DNA from: Bacteriovoracaceae bacterium
GTDB taxonomy: Bacteria > Bdellovibrionota > Bacteriovoracia > Bacteriovoracales > Bacteriovoracaceae
Length of the DNA stretch: 64,000 nt
Assembly (NCBI GenBank): GCA_021737405.1
Contig: JAIPEG010000007.1
Span: 52,755-116,754 of the forward strand
Direction of reading: 5' to 3'
Made by a program: the position numbers and the translations under genes
The notes under the pieces: model-generated
What the model saw: only the letters and a program-made list of their open reading frames with translations
Told to the model about the DNA's origin: nothing
Databases searched by the model: none
Part shown: positions 35,305-44,008 of the stretch, piece by piece
How the letters are laid out: every line of letters starts with the position of its first letter
How positions within the stretch are numbered: the stretch's first letter is position 1

Positions 35305-36869
35305 ATACTCTAGAGTTTGATATTCTAATTATTGGATCTGGTGTTGCAGGCCTTGTTTGTGCTAGTGAATTAGCAGAAAAAGGCCTAAAAATTGGAATTG
35401 TTACACGTGAACATGATCCACAAATAAGTAATACATTGTGGGCACAGGGAGGAACGATCTTTCCCCACGAAGGCGAGGTTCATAAGGACCTTGTTGAAGA
35501 TATTCAAAAGGCATCTTCTTATACATCTAATGTTGAAGCCGCAAAAATATTAGAAGAGCAGTCCGGCAAAATATTAAAAGAGGTTTTAATTGATAAAGTT
35601 AAAACTGACTTTGAGCGTGATGAACTTGGATTGTGTTTCACTAAAGAGGCGGCCCACTCTTTTCCAAGAATTCTTTTTAAAGGTGATTATACCGGTAGGG
35701 AAATACAGATTTCACTTCTCAATCATTTAAAAGATCAATCGCGCTTCCCTAGTATCACTTTTCTCCAGGGTCATACAGCAATTGATCTCATCACTCCTTT
35801 GCACCATGGAGTGCATCTTCAGCAACGTTATGAAGAAAATAAAGTGTTAGGGGCATACCTTTTCAATCGCACCCAAGAAGTTGTGATAAAGGTTCTAGCG
35901 AAAACAACTGTTTTGGCGACAGGAGGGGTTGGTGCTCTTTATCTCCATCATTCAAATGCAGAAGGAGCGCGAGGAGATGGGCATGCGATGGCAAGAAGGG
36001 CAGGTGCTGTTCTTACCAATATGGAGTTTATTCAATTTCATCCAACCACCTTTTTTGATAGCTCAAGCCACAGAAGGTTTCTTATTTCAGAGGCTTTGCG
36101 CGGAGAAGGAGGAGTCCTCATCAATAGCGAAGGCAATGCCTTTATGGAAAGTTATCACCCTGATCGTGAACTTGCTCCAAGGGATGTCGTATCACGCTCT
36201 ATAGATGAGGAAATGATTAAGACACGTCATGATTGTTGTTACCTTGATATAAGTTTCAAGGATTCGACATGGATAAAAGAGCGTTTTCCTACTATCTATG
36301 AGCATTGTTTAAAAAAGAATGTGGATATTACGAGTGAGCCGATTCCGGTTGTTCCAGCAGCTCATTATACTTGTGGTGGAGTTAAGACAGATCTTGATGG
36401 AAAGACGAGCTTAACGAATTTATACGCTGTGGGTGAAGTGGCCTGCACTGGACTTCATGGTGCCAATCGTTTGGCCTCTACTAGTTTGGCAGAAGGAGTC
36501 ACTTGGGGTTATTTAGCAGCACAGTCCATTATGAAGAATGTGGATATTCTCAAAAATTATCCTTCTGAGAATATTAGAGACTGGCAGGATGGAAGTGTTG
36601 TTGCCGACCCGGCCCTGATTCAGCAGGATTGGCTAACCTTAAAGCAAACAATGTGGAATTATGTCGGTCTGACTCGTACCTCGAATCGCTTAAAAAGAGG
36701 TGAGGCAATGTTTAGGGAATTGTACGAGGAAATTCAAAGGTTTTATCGTAATGCCTACCTTCAAGATGAGCTGATTGGATTAAGAAATGGAGTAGAAGTC
36801 GCTTCGCAGGTTCTAAGTGCTTCAATGAGAAATCGTCAAAGTGTTGGATGTTTCTACCGCTTGGATTAA
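35301..36869 (+). CDS. nadB: L-aspartate oxidase
   Basis: 522 residues from GTG 35301, overlapping nadC by 4 nt. NadB oxidises aspartate to iminoaspartate, the step before quinolinate synthesis. It has FAD-binding IIGSGVAGLVCASELAEKG, WAQGGT, HHSNAEGARGDGHAMARRAGA-type succinate-dehydrogenase-like loop (seen in part), EFIQFHPT, and ISEALRGEGG with HYTCGGV and GLHGANRLASTSLAEG. nadA is not in this window. Confidence 0.97.
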   Translation: MNTLEFDILIIGSGVAGLVCASELAEKGLKIGIVTREHDPQISNTLWAQGGTIFPHEGEVHKDLVEDIQKASSYTSNVEAAKILEEQSGKILKEVLIDKVKTDFERDELGLCFTKEAAHSFPRILFKGDYTGREIQISLLNHLKDQSRFPSITFLQGHTAIDLITPLHHGVHLQQRYEENKVLGAYLFNRTQEVVIKVLAKTTVLATGGVGALYLHHSNAEGARGDGHAMARRAGAVLTNMEFIQFHPTTFFDSSSHRRFLISEALRGEGGVLINSEGNAFMESYHPDRELAPRDVVSRSIDEEMIKTRHDCCYLDISFKDSTWIKERFPTIYEHCLKKNVDITSEPIPVVPAAHYTCGGVKTDLDGKTSLTNLYAVGEVACTGLHGANRLASTSLAEGVTWGYLAAQSIMKNVDILKNYPSENIRDWQDGSVVADPALIQQDWLTLKQTMWNYVGLTRTSNRLKRGEAMFRELYEEIQRFYRNAYLQDELIGLRNGVEVASQVLSASMRNRQSVGCFYRLD

Positions 36870-36877
36870 TTGAAGTG

Positions 36878-36897
36878 AGCCCCTCCGAAGAGGGGCT
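36878..36897 (+). terminator. weak terminator-like hairpin after nadB
   Basis: Perfect 8-bp stem AGCCCCTC / GAGGGGCT around CGAA, 9 nt after the nadB stop. The following sequence is TTGGGG, not a T-run, so termination may be weak or need a factor. Confidence 0.6.
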
Positions 36898-37052
36898 TTG
36901 GGGACGAATTGTTGAGGGGTCTAGATGGTATTCCTTTTCCAAACTCTAGAGATGATGGGTCATTTGCCTCGCCATTATGAATTGTTTATTGGCAGATAAA
37001 TCCTTGAGGCAATGTTGATTGTCTATCTTTAGCCAAATTGTTTTTTAGTCAT

Positions 37053-37655
37053 TTATGCGACCTTAAATTTACTTAAGGCTTCCTGAACTGCGCTGATGAG
37101 ATTAATTTTTAAGCTAGCTGTAGCTTCCTCATCATTGTTTTCAGTGGTCACTGTCGCTTGAGCTTTGAGCTCTTCGTTTTCTAGCGCTTCTTCCCAAGTA
37201 ACTGGTTCTAGCTCCTGACAATTGATTATTCTGTTCTCTTCCTTACTAAGGAAATAAGAAAACTTATGGTCAAACTGAGTAAAGGCTATGGTGCATTTCT
37301 TAATGGGGCTCACGGAAAATGTGGTGTCTTCCATTTTGCAACCATTGAAGCGACAGTGTTGCATTTGAGTGAATTCGAATTTGCAATCAATGAAATTGCA
37401 ATTAATGAAGGTGCAATTTTCAAGTTTGCTGGCATAAAACACACAAGACTCGAAGGTAACATCAGTGAAAGTGGTGAGAGAAAACAGAGAGCCAGATACG
37501 GCCAAGCTGTTGAAATGACGAGATTTAATCTCTTCATTTTCGATGATCTCATAAAGACCAGCAGCAGAGGCCTCATCGATACCTAGTCTTTCTCCAGCGG
37601 TGAGATGGTGAGAGAGAGAAAGTTGAGCATCGATGAATTTGGTTAGTGTGTTCAT
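37053..37655 (-). CDS. pentapeptide-repeat protein
   Basis: The frame is open to 37760, but the ATG at 37655 has CGGGGAA upstream and is chosen (200 residues). The centre holds pentapeptide-like repeats with the centre-Phe/Leu pattern: FESCVFYASKLENCTFINCN and FIDCKFEFTQMQHCRFNGCK. The family forms a right-handed square beta-helix; some members mimic DNA and shield gyrase, but most have no known task. It diverges from the HTH gene at 37912. The C-terminal tail is charged (NNDEEATA). Confidence 0.75.
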   Translation of the reverse strand: MNTLTKFIDAQLSLSHHLTAGERLGIDEASAAGLYEIIENEEIKSRHFNSLAVSGSLFSLTTFTDVTFESCVFYASKLENCTFINCNFIDCKFEFTQMQHCRFNGCKMEDTTFSVSPIKKCTIAFTQFDHKFSYFLSKEENRIINCQELEPVTWEEALENEELKAQATVTTENNDEEATASLKINLISAVQEALSKFKVA

Positions 37656-37753
37656 AATGTTCCCCGAGCCTTGTGGTTTTGCCTGGCTGTGTGTTGCGTT
37701 AACCAAGCCTGAACCCAGTTTAGAATGATTGACTATTTGCGTCAAGCAATTTG

Positions 37754-37845
37754 ATTGCACAGTGCAATAAATAATTGCATTTCATTGAAATTTCGGGGAG
37801 TTGCACCGCGAAATAAATTGCAAGATGAATTAAGGACAATTGCAT
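37754..37845. promoter_or_regulatory. cluster of ATTGCA boxes with a 15-bp palindrome
   Basis: ATTGCAC-A-GTGCAAT (37754-37768) is a perfect palindrome. Further ATTGCA boxes start at 37774, 37817 and 37839, with a near-copy GTTGCA at 37800. The cluster is in the divergent region between the pentapeptide gene and the HTH regulator, the expected place for an autoregulated operator. Binding is inferred only from position and repetition. Confidence 0.5.
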
Positions 37846-37911
37846 AGTGAGCCGATAAGTCATTGAAGGCCCGATAAGATGGGCTTATTGCAATGGCAAA
37901 GGGATTATCTC

Positions 37912-38535
37912 ATGGCGCAATTTGATAAAGAAAAAATATCTCTATTCTTAGGTGCAGTCCGAAAATATATGGAAATTCGAGGCCCTATGACCCAAAGAGA
38001 GCTTGCAGAGGCCACAGACACTGGGGTTTCAACAATGAGCCGCTTCCTTAATCAGCAAACACAGGAATTAAACCCCAATTTGATTGCGAATATCACAGCT
38101 AAATTAAATATCCCACCTATGGAAATTATTGATTTTGTCGAAGAGGACTATAGTGATGAGTTCCTTCGCCTTGTTAAGTTCTATAAAGGCGAGGAGCCGA
38201 CAGCATTTACTCAAACAAGTGCTAAAGCGCCTGTTGGAGAAGATGAAAGTTTTGAAGATGAAGAAGGGCAAGAAGAACTTGCACGTGCACTTGATGAAGG
38301 TGGCAGTAAGGTTAATGCACAAGCAAGTATTAAAGTCGGAAGTAAGAAAACTAAGTTGGCTTATGTCTCCGAAGGAGAAGGAAGTTTGAAAGATAAGATA
38401 AAAAGTCTTTCCCTTCACCAAAAAGGATTCTTGAGTGGATTTCTAACTTTGGATAATGATGGTCGAGACTTGGTTGCAAACGTTGGCAATGAAATCATTA
38501 ATCATCTCAAGCAAAAGGGATTAGACGATTGGTAA
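37912..38535 (+). CDS. HTH (Cro/XRE-like) transcriptional regulator
   Basis: The ATG at 37912 has AAAGGGA 6 nt upstream and is preferred to the ATG at 37879. It gives 207 residues. Residues about 10-65 fit a helix-turn-helix: MTQRELAEATDTGVSTMSRFLNQ... with the recognition helix around STMSRFL. The middle is an acidic linker (EDESFEDEEGQEE), then a folded C-terminus. It overlaps the next gene, consistent with one operon, and is divergent from the pentapeptide gene. Confidence 0.8.
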   Translation: MAQFDKEKISLFLGAVRKYMEIRGPMTQRELAEATDTGVSTMSRFLNQQTQELNPNLIANITAKLNIPPMEIIDFVEEDYSDEFLRLVKFYKGEEPTAFTQTSAKAPVGEDESFEDEEGQEELARALDEGGSKVNAQASIKVGSKKTKLAYVSEGEGSLKDKIKSLSLHQKGFLSGFLTLDNDGRDLVANVGNEIINHLKQKGLDDW

Positions 38536-39338
38536 CAATGAATTCAGCTTATATTATCTTGTTAGGTCTAATGTTTTCGTTTCCAATTTTTGGAGACGCT
38601 GAAAATATTCAAGTCTATTTTCTTTCGAGACCAAGTGCTAAAGCTTCTCTTTTTAATTTAGAGCAAGCCCCTCACTTTTCATTCTCTCCCTTAGCGCAAG
38701 CAAACTTAAAAGAAGAAGATTTTAAGTGTGAGCCTTTTGGCGAAGGATGTTTTCATCCTCAATTAGGTTATATTGAAGATCAAGAAAAAGTGATGAAAGC
38801 AAAAGGGCGCCAGCTTGAAGATGTCGAATTGAAAACAATAAACGCTGAAGAAGTAAACCTTATTGACTGCGATCAAGGGTACTATTTCGATATGTACTGT
38901 GGTCAGGCAAATAAGGGTAAAAGTAAGCCTAGCCATTTTGAGCTCTGGGTAGATGTAAGCAGTTCCATGAGGCAAGTCGACTTTTCAACAGATCAAGCGT
39001 ACTGCGAGAGAAGAAGAATTATTGCTAAACTAAAGGACTCTTGTAAGGGAAAAGTTGATGTCTATAGCTTTAATACATCTCGAAAGTCTCTTGGAGCCCT
39101 AGAAAATGCTTGTTTAAATCACGGGACAAATGATGGTGGTCAAATTGTTAAATGGCTTAAGCAAACTGATGCTAAGAATGTCGTGATTATCACTGATGTG
39201 GATGAGTACCATGGTGAGTTTAGAGAATATCTAGATGCAAATGGAGCTAAAATTACAGGGATTGGTGTTGAGCCCTTTCTTGCAGAAAATCTTTATTCGT
39301 CCCTTGAAAAATTCACATCCCTCTGTCCATCTAAGTAA
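38529..39338 (+). CDS. exported VWA-like protein
   Basis: 269 residues from TTG 38529 (AAAGGGA 8 nt upstream); the ATG at 38538 is the alternative. A signal peptide (AYIILLGLMFSFPIFGDA) leads a cysteine-bearing domain, then residues near 140 read WVDVSSSMRQVDF, the MIDAS motif DxSxS of a von Willebrand factor A domain; VIITDVDE gives the distal acidic site. Such domains bind protein ligands through a metal. It overlaps the HTH gene by 7 nt. Confidence 0.75.
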   Translation: MVTMNSAYIILLGLMFSFPIFGDAENIQVYFLSRPSAKASLFNLEQAPHFSFSPLAQANLKEEDFKCEPFGEGCFHPQLGYIEDQEKVMKAKGRQLEDVELKTINAEEVNLIDCDQGYYFDMYCGQANKGKSKPSHFELWVDVSSSMRQVDFSTDQAYCERRRIIAKLKDSCKGKVDVYSFNTSRKSLGALENACLNHGTNDGGQIVKWLKQTDAKNVVIITDVDEYHGEFREYLDANGAKITGIGVEPFLAENLYSSLEKFTSLCPSK

Positions 39339-39389
39339 ATTATAGTCTAACAATAAGACAATTATGACAAAGCTGTGTTAAGACTAAGC

Positions 39390-40463
39390 ATGGATAAGAA
39401 GTTTGTTTCATGGTCTAAAAAAGAATTCAAAGATCTCCCTTGGCGAAGAAATCGCTCTCTTTATGGAACTCTGGTTAGTGAGATTATGTTGCAACAAACA
39501 ACAGTGGGTACTGTTGTAAATCACTTCGATAGATTTTTAAAAGTCTTTCCCGATTTAAAGAGCCTCGCGAGTGCCACAGAGGAAGAGGTATGTGCTCAGT
39601 GGCAGGGTTTAGGTTACTATCGGCGCGCTCGTAATTTGAGGAAGGCCGCAGTCTCTCTCGTCAATGAATGGGAGGGAGAATTCCCTCAAAGCATTGAAGA
39701 GCTTAAAACCATCCCTGGAATTGGTGATTACACTGCGGGTGCATTGGTTGCCATTGGGATGAATCGAGCTGCATTGGCGGTTGATGCAAATATTGAGCGA
39801 GTTTTAGCTCGGTATTTTAATCTTCGTGAACACAAGGGATTAAAACTTCAAAAGTTGATTTATCAACAATTTAAAGAAGGAACTTTTGATTCCCATATAA
39901 AAGGCCTAAAACCGCGAGAGCTCAATGAAGGGTTGATGGATATTGGGCGGGTCTTTTGTCAGGCGAGAAGGGCAGATTGCTTAATATGTCCTTTAAATAA
40001 ATCATGTACCACTTTTAATTCAGGAAAAAACCCTTTAGAAATTCCAGTCCTTAAAGAAACTCAAAAGAAAAAAGAGAGTTTTGACCTTTCTCTTTTAAGG
40101 GTCATTGTTCAGAATCAAGGAAAAATTTTAGGTCAAATAAAATCTGAAGATGAGTGGCTTTCGGGACAAATTGAAATTCCAACTTTTATATTAAAATCCC
40201 AGGATAAAAAATTAAGTCAATATCCCCATTTAAAATTAAAAATCGATACTTATAGAGATCTGCCGATCATAAAAACGGCCATAACCAAATATAAGATCCT
40301 AAACTATATTTTAGTTCTTAATAGCAAGGAATTCCAGGTACTTAAAAAGGGGGTCAGCGATGGTCCTAAGTATAAATATTTCAACTTTAATGGACGAGAT
40401 CATCATTTTTCAACTACAACTCTCAAAACCTTTCAAAAGATTGGATTAGAGGTCCCTAAATGA
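39390..40463 (+). CDS. mutY: A/G-specific adenine DNA glycosylase
   Basis: About 357 residues; the ATG at 39390 is chosen over a GTG at 39375. MutY removes adenine opposite 8-oxoguanine. Features: LPWRRNRSLYGTLVSEIMLQQT (seen in part; catalytic Glu in the SEIMLQQT stretch), helix-hairpin-helix IPGIGDYTAGA, catalytic Asp in AVDANIERVL, and the [4Fe-4S] cluster C-x6-C-x2-C-x5-C in FCQARRADCLICPLNKSC. The C-terminal part would read 8-oxoG in a NUDIX-like domain. The stop overlaps the next gene by 4 nt. Confidence 0.95.
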   Translation: MDKKFVSWSKKEFKDLPWRRNRSLYGTLVSEIMLQQTTVGTVVNHFDRFLKVFPDLKSLASATEEEVCAQWQGLGYYRRARNLRKAAVSLVNEWEGEFPQSIEELKTIPGIGDYTAGALVAIGMNRAALAVDANIERVLARYFNLREHKGLKLQKLIYQQFKEGTFDSHIKGLKPRELNEGLMDIGRVFCQARRADCLICPLNKSCTTFNSGKNPLEIPVLKETQKKKESFDLSLLRVIVQNQGKILGQIKSEDEWLSGQIEIPTFILKSQDKKLSQYPHLKLKIDTYRDLPIIKTAITKYKILNYILVLNSKEFQVLKKGVSDGPKYKYFNFNGRDHHFSTTTLKTFQKIGLEVPK

Positions 40464-41602
40464 AAATTCTATGTAGTTTTATTCTTATCATCTCTTTCAT
40501 CAATAGCCCCTCTGCCGATACCTTTAAGGTCACGACTTATAACTTAGGACTAGCTCATACTTTTGTTCCTTATGCAAAAGAGAGATTGGCGCCTCTTGGA
40601 AATAAGCTTGCGAACTATGATACTGACGTTCTTTGCTTGCAAGAGGTTTGGGAAAAGAAAGATCAAAAAAAACTTAATCAAAAACTAGAAAGTTCTTTTC
40701 CTTATAGCTTTAAAACAAAAATTAAAAATTTTCGCGAAGGCAGTCGGCCAACTTGTAAAATAAAAGAAATCTTTGGTGAAGGAAAGTTTGTTAGCTGTAT
40801 GCAAAATCAGTGCGGCGGCAAAGAGGGTGATGAGTTCACCGATTGCATTATTAATAAGTGCGGAGGAGCTCTTGAGAAATTAAAAGAAGAGAATCGTACC
40901 TGTGCAACTGCCCTTATGGCCCAAGTTGGAAAAAATCCTATTACGAGTATCTTAACTCTTTTAAATCCTCTATGGAGAGCGGGGCAATTTGCTTACAAGG
41001 GGTCAAATGGATTAATGCTTTATTCCAAATATCCAATTCTTGAAGAGCGCTACATAGACTTTAAAGAGGTTTCAACTCTTAATAAAAGAGGAGCTCTTCA
41101 AGCGGTAATCGATATCAAAGGAAAGAAGGTTCAGGTTCTTTGCACCCATATTACGGCCGACTTATCAGATACCGTTCCTTACACCGGAATTTTTGCTGAC
41201 TGGGAAGAGGAAAATACTGAACAAATGGATCGTCTTTTACAGACGGCTAATCAAAAACTTTATCCAACGATCCTTTTAGGAGACTTCAACTGTGGTTATG
41301 GAGATCCTGTTAATCAGTTGGCCTCAGAACTTCCGGGTAGCTGTAAGCAAACTGAAGATTGGGGATTTAGCGATCCACTAAGTGAACAAACAAAAGAGTG
41401 TACTTTTTGTAAGGAAAATCTTCTAAATGATGGAGAAGTCAAAAGCGTGGCCATCGATCATATTTTCTTAAAAGACCTAAAGGCACGCTCTGGTCGTGTT
41501 CTGTTTAAAGAGCAGATCAAAATTGAGACTAAAGAAGAGGGAATGGTTAAGACCCAGCTCTCTGATCACTTTGGTTATGAGGTTGTCGTAGATCTTCCTT
41601 AA
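40460..41602 (+). CDS. exported endonuclease/exonuclease/phosphatase-family protein
   Basis: 380 residues with signal peptide (MKILCSFILIISFINSPSA). The EEP-fold motifs are in order: VTTYNLGL, VLCLQEVWE (metal-binding Glu), LLGDFNCGYGD, VAIDHIFL and SDHFGYEV near the end. A cysteine-rich insertion lies at about 100-150 (several CxxxxC). Substrates of the family include DNA, phosphoinositides and sphingomyelin; none is identified here. It overlaps mutY by 4 nt. Periplasmic or secreted. Confidence 0.85.
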   Translation: MKILCSFILIISFINSPSADTFKVTTYNLGLAHTFVPYAKERLAPLGNKLANYDTDVLCLQEVWEKKDQKKLNQKLESSFPYSFKTKIKNFREGSRPTCKIKEIFGEGKFVSCMQNQCGGKEGDEFTDCIINKCGGALEKLKEENRTCATALMAQVGKNPITSILTLLNPLWRAGQFAYKGSNGLMLYSKYPILEERYIDFKEVSTLNKRGALQAVIDIKGKKVQVLCTHITADLSDTVPYTGIFADWEEENTEQMDRLLQTANQKLYPTILLGDFNCGYGDPVNQLASELPGSCKQTEDWGFSDPLSEQTKECTFCKENLLNDGEVKSVAIDHIFLKDLKARSGRVLFKEQIKIETKEEGMVKTQLSDHFGYEVVVDLP

Positions 41603-41656
41603 TTATTGACAGTTTATCCCTAGTTTCAGACACTTAACTTATACACGGAGGTATAC

Positions 41657-42121
41657 ATGTTAAGAAGCGTCGTATTGCTTACTTTGGCACTCGTTTTGGG
41701 ATCGTGCTCATCCATCAATAAATCACATATGAATGCATCAATTGGTATCTCAATCTCGAGTCCAATGGACGCAAAAATTGATGTGGATATGACAAAGAAA
41801 TTGGTGGGATATGCTTCTGGTGGCTACCTTTTTCATCTCTTAAAAGTAAGTGGCGATAGCAAATATATTGATGGTGTCTCTTATAATTCGCCAGGTGGAA
41901 ATGATGATGGATTTCTAACAGGGGTCCTTAAATCTTTTAGTAAGATTGAAGAAGTCAAGGCCGCAGCTGCTTACAATGCCATAAGAACATCTGATGCGGA
42001 TGTTCTCATCAACCCCCAATATATAGTTGAAGAAAGTAACTGGAATCCGTTTTATAAACTTATAAAAGTGAAAGTGACTGGGTTTCCAGGGAAAGTCATA
42101 TCAATCAAAAACCAAAGGTAG
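41657..42121 (+). CDS. lipoprotein of unknown function
   Basis: 154 residues. LTLALVLGSCSS is a clean lipobox with Cys acylation; GGAGG precedes the ATG. The mature part includes AAAYNAIRTSDADVLINPQYIVE, a pattern seen in small outer-membrane lipoproteins that handle multi-copy subunits, but no family is certain. It is followed 8 nt later by an exported-protein gene. Confidence 0.75.
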   Translation: MLRSVVLLTLALVLGSCSSINKSHMNASIGISISSPMDAKIDVDMTKKLVGYASGGYLFHLLKVSGDSKYIDGVSYNSPGGNDDGFLTGVLKSFSKIEEVKAAAAYNAIRTSDADVLINPQYIVEESNWNPFYKLIKVKVTGFPGKVISIKNQR

Positions 42122-42129
42122 GGAGTCTT

Positions 42130-42747
42130 TTGAGACTTTTATTCGCCCTTTGCTTCATTTTCGTTTTGGCCGGAGAAGTTTTTGCTTCTCTTCCAGAGGA
42201 CTCAAAGTTTGTGGCCAGGATATTGGGTGCTTCGGATTCGAAGAGAACCATTTTGGTAAACAAAGGACGTGAAAACGGATTAGGAGAAAATACCCATGCT
42301 AAAATCTCTGTTCCATCTGGAGTTATTGCAAGGGCCGTAATTGTAAAGTTATCTCCATCTCGCTCTGTGTGGTCCGTATATAGAATCTTTAGTAAAGATA
42401 AAATCTTGGCCCAAACAGTGGCTACCTTTAAAGTATCCTCGCCCGTAAAATTAACGACTGATGAATCTCGTGCGTTGGGATCCTTGGCAGAGAAAATTGA
42501 TAAAAAAACAGAGAAGATTCCTGAAGACCCTGAACTTGAAAAAAATCAAAAAAATATTGGTAAGCAAATCTTGAGAAGCCAAAGAATTACCAGTCAATTT
42601 GATAATGTCGATTATACAATCCTCGAGGAGGATGATCAGATTATCTCAAATCCTAAGCTAGACCCTGACCTTGATTGGAGTGGCTTAAACGGAAAGAAAG
42701 ATGGTGAGGGCTTTGAAAGAGGCCTCGATTACAGCTTGTTGAGATAA
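42130..42747 (+). CDS. exported protein of unknown function
   Basis: 205 residues from TTG, with AGGGAG upstream. The N-terminus RLLFALCFIFVLAGEVFAS is a signal peptide. Next come a beta-rich domain with ILVNKGRENGLGENTHAKI, reminiscent of the small-barrel domain of periplasmic proteins that bind 'G-L-G' ligands, and a charged C-terminal region. No family is assigned. Likely cotranscribed with the lipoprotein gene. Confidence 0.65.
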   Translation: MRLLFALCFIFVLAGEVFASLPEDSKFVARILGASDSKRTILVNKGRENGLGENTHAKISVPSGVIARAVIVKLSPSRSVWSVYRIFSKDKILAQTVATFKVSSPVKLTTDESRALGSLAEKIDKKTEKIPEDPELEKNQKNIGKQILRSQRITSQFDNVDYTILEEDDQIISNPKLDPDLDWSGLNGKKDGEGFERGLDYSLLR

Positions 42748-42859
42748 ACCTATTTATTTCAATAGCTTAAGTTTCTTCGAATCGTATATTAATCAAAGAT
42801 TCTCTGTAAAAAGTTCAAAACTAGCTCCATGAAAGGTTAAAACGCATTAGAGTACCCAA

Positions 42860-43429
42860 ATGAATTGGATAATTTCGACAATTACTTTATTTTTACTGAC
42901 TCAGACTTCTTTCGCACAAGAGATCACAAGAATTATAGTGCTTAAGGAAGAGAGGGTTCTTCAATTATGGGAAGGTAAGAAGCTTTATAAAACTTATCCC
43001 ATTAAACTTAGCCTCTCTTATAACAATCCTCTTTTTTCACCAGGTCCCAAAAGAAGAGAAGGGGATATGCAAACCCCAGTGGGCTTTTATAAAATTTCGA
43101 AAAAGCGTGAAAGAACCAGCTATCCAAAATCTCTCTTAATAAGTTATCCAAATGAAAAAGATCGTCATAATGCCAGAGTATTGGGAATTCCTGAAGATCA
43201 GATTGGTGGAATGATCCTTATTCACGGAAACCCATATCGACCAAGTCCTGCTGTACGAAATTTTGGTAAGAAGCTAGGAATTGCAGAAGATACGATCGAT
43301 CAGTGGGCGAGGGATTATTTTTATCCTTACTTTGATTGGACCAATGGCTGTATCGCTGTGTCAGATGAAGATATGCTAGAGATTTTTGAACTTATTAAAA
43401 AAGACACTCTTATCAATATCTATCCTTAA
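42860..43429 (+). CDS. L,D-transpeptidase (YkuD domain)
   Basis: 189 residues with a signal peptide (MNWIISTITLFLLTQTSFA). The YkuD catalytic site is complete: IHG with H122, then TNGCIAVSD with nucleophile C164. The enzyme should form 3-3 crosslinks or attach proteins to peptidoglycan in the periplasm. REGDMQTPVGFYKIS is the typical substrate-loop entry. It is one of two peptidoglycan-acting enzymes in the window. Confidence 0.92.
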   Translation: MNWIISTITLFLLTQTSFAQEITRIIVLKEERVLQLWEGKKLYKTYPIKLSLSYNNPLFSPGPKRREGDMQTPVGFYKISKKRERTSYPKSLLISYPNEKDRHNARVLGIPEDQIGGMILIHGNPYRPSPAVRNFGKKLGIAEDTIDQWARDYFYPYFDWTNGCIAVSDEDMLEIFELIKKDTLINIYP

Positions 43430-43502
43430 TTTAAATTGACCTAAAATTGACATTGACCTCATGAACTTAACCTTGAAGTAAGGCATATTAACTATGGGCT
43501 TA

Positions 43503-43591
43503 CGAGGGAGTCTCGAGGTAATAAAAACTCCAAACCTTCTCCCAAAATGTCCCGTGGATTTCGCCGAATCCTAAACCTCGAGACTCCTTTG
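43503..43591 (+). ncRNA. candidate structured RNA closed by a 13-bp perfect stem
   Basis: GGAGTCTCGAGGT (43507-43519) pairs perfectly with ACCTCGAGACTCC (43575-43587); outer A-T, G-T and C-G pairs extend it. The 55-nt interior contains a second hairpin, GGATT-TCGCCG-AATCC. No open reading frame fits, and it lies in the gap between ldt and rnpB. No 4.5S, 6S or tmRNA motif is visible. The strand is uncertain (symmetric stem); plus is a guess because a short T-rich tract follows. Confidence 0.4.
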
Positions 43592-43624
43592 CGCCTTTTC
43601 CTAGAAAATTTTTAGATTAAAAAA

Positions 43625-43920
43625 CCGAGAGTAGGTGTAAGCCGGGTTCTGTCGAGAAACATCATTCATCTAGACCTTTAGTTACCCAAAGGTTCAAGCG
43701 CCCTACCCGCCTGCTAGGAGTGGCCCCCCTTAAGCACAGGCCTATTTGGACTTGCACCACGTAGAGTTTACCTGGTTTCACTACGGCCGAACCGTACATA
43801 CTTTCTGTTGCACTTGTCCTCACCTCGCGGTGGACGGGCATTACCCGCTACGCTGCCATGCGGTGCCCGGACTTTCCTCCCGTGACCCTAAGGCCACCGG
43901 CGATGCTTCCCCACTCTCGG
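43625..43920 (-). ncRNA. rnpB: RNase P RNA (M1 RNA)
   Basis: On the minus strand the conserved blocks appear in the right order: GAGGAAAGTCCGGGC at the 5' side, AGTGCAAC, ACAGAA-CCCGGCTTA near the 3' side, and ACGGTAAACTC-like core segments. The P1 stem is CCGAGAGT at the 5' end (43920-43913) with ACTCTCGG at the 3' end (43632-43625). At about 296 nt it is shorter than E. coli rnpB (377 nt). It removes 5' leaders from tRNA precursors with the RnpA protein. Confidence 0.93.
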
Positions 43921-44008
43921 TAAAAATGCTTATGGCACTGGGCAATACGTTAGTCAATAAATAGTTGTTTTGATATGAAAGTGGCTTCAATTTGAATGAG
44001 GAAGTCAG

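Noticed and set aside
37266..37586. 106-residue plus-strand ORF within the pentapeptide gene
   Set aside because: The regular composition comes from the repeats on the other strand; no start signal.
43746..43964. 72-residue plus-strand ORF
   Set aside because: It runs antisense through the conserved RNase P RNA and has an RNA-driven composition; not a gene.
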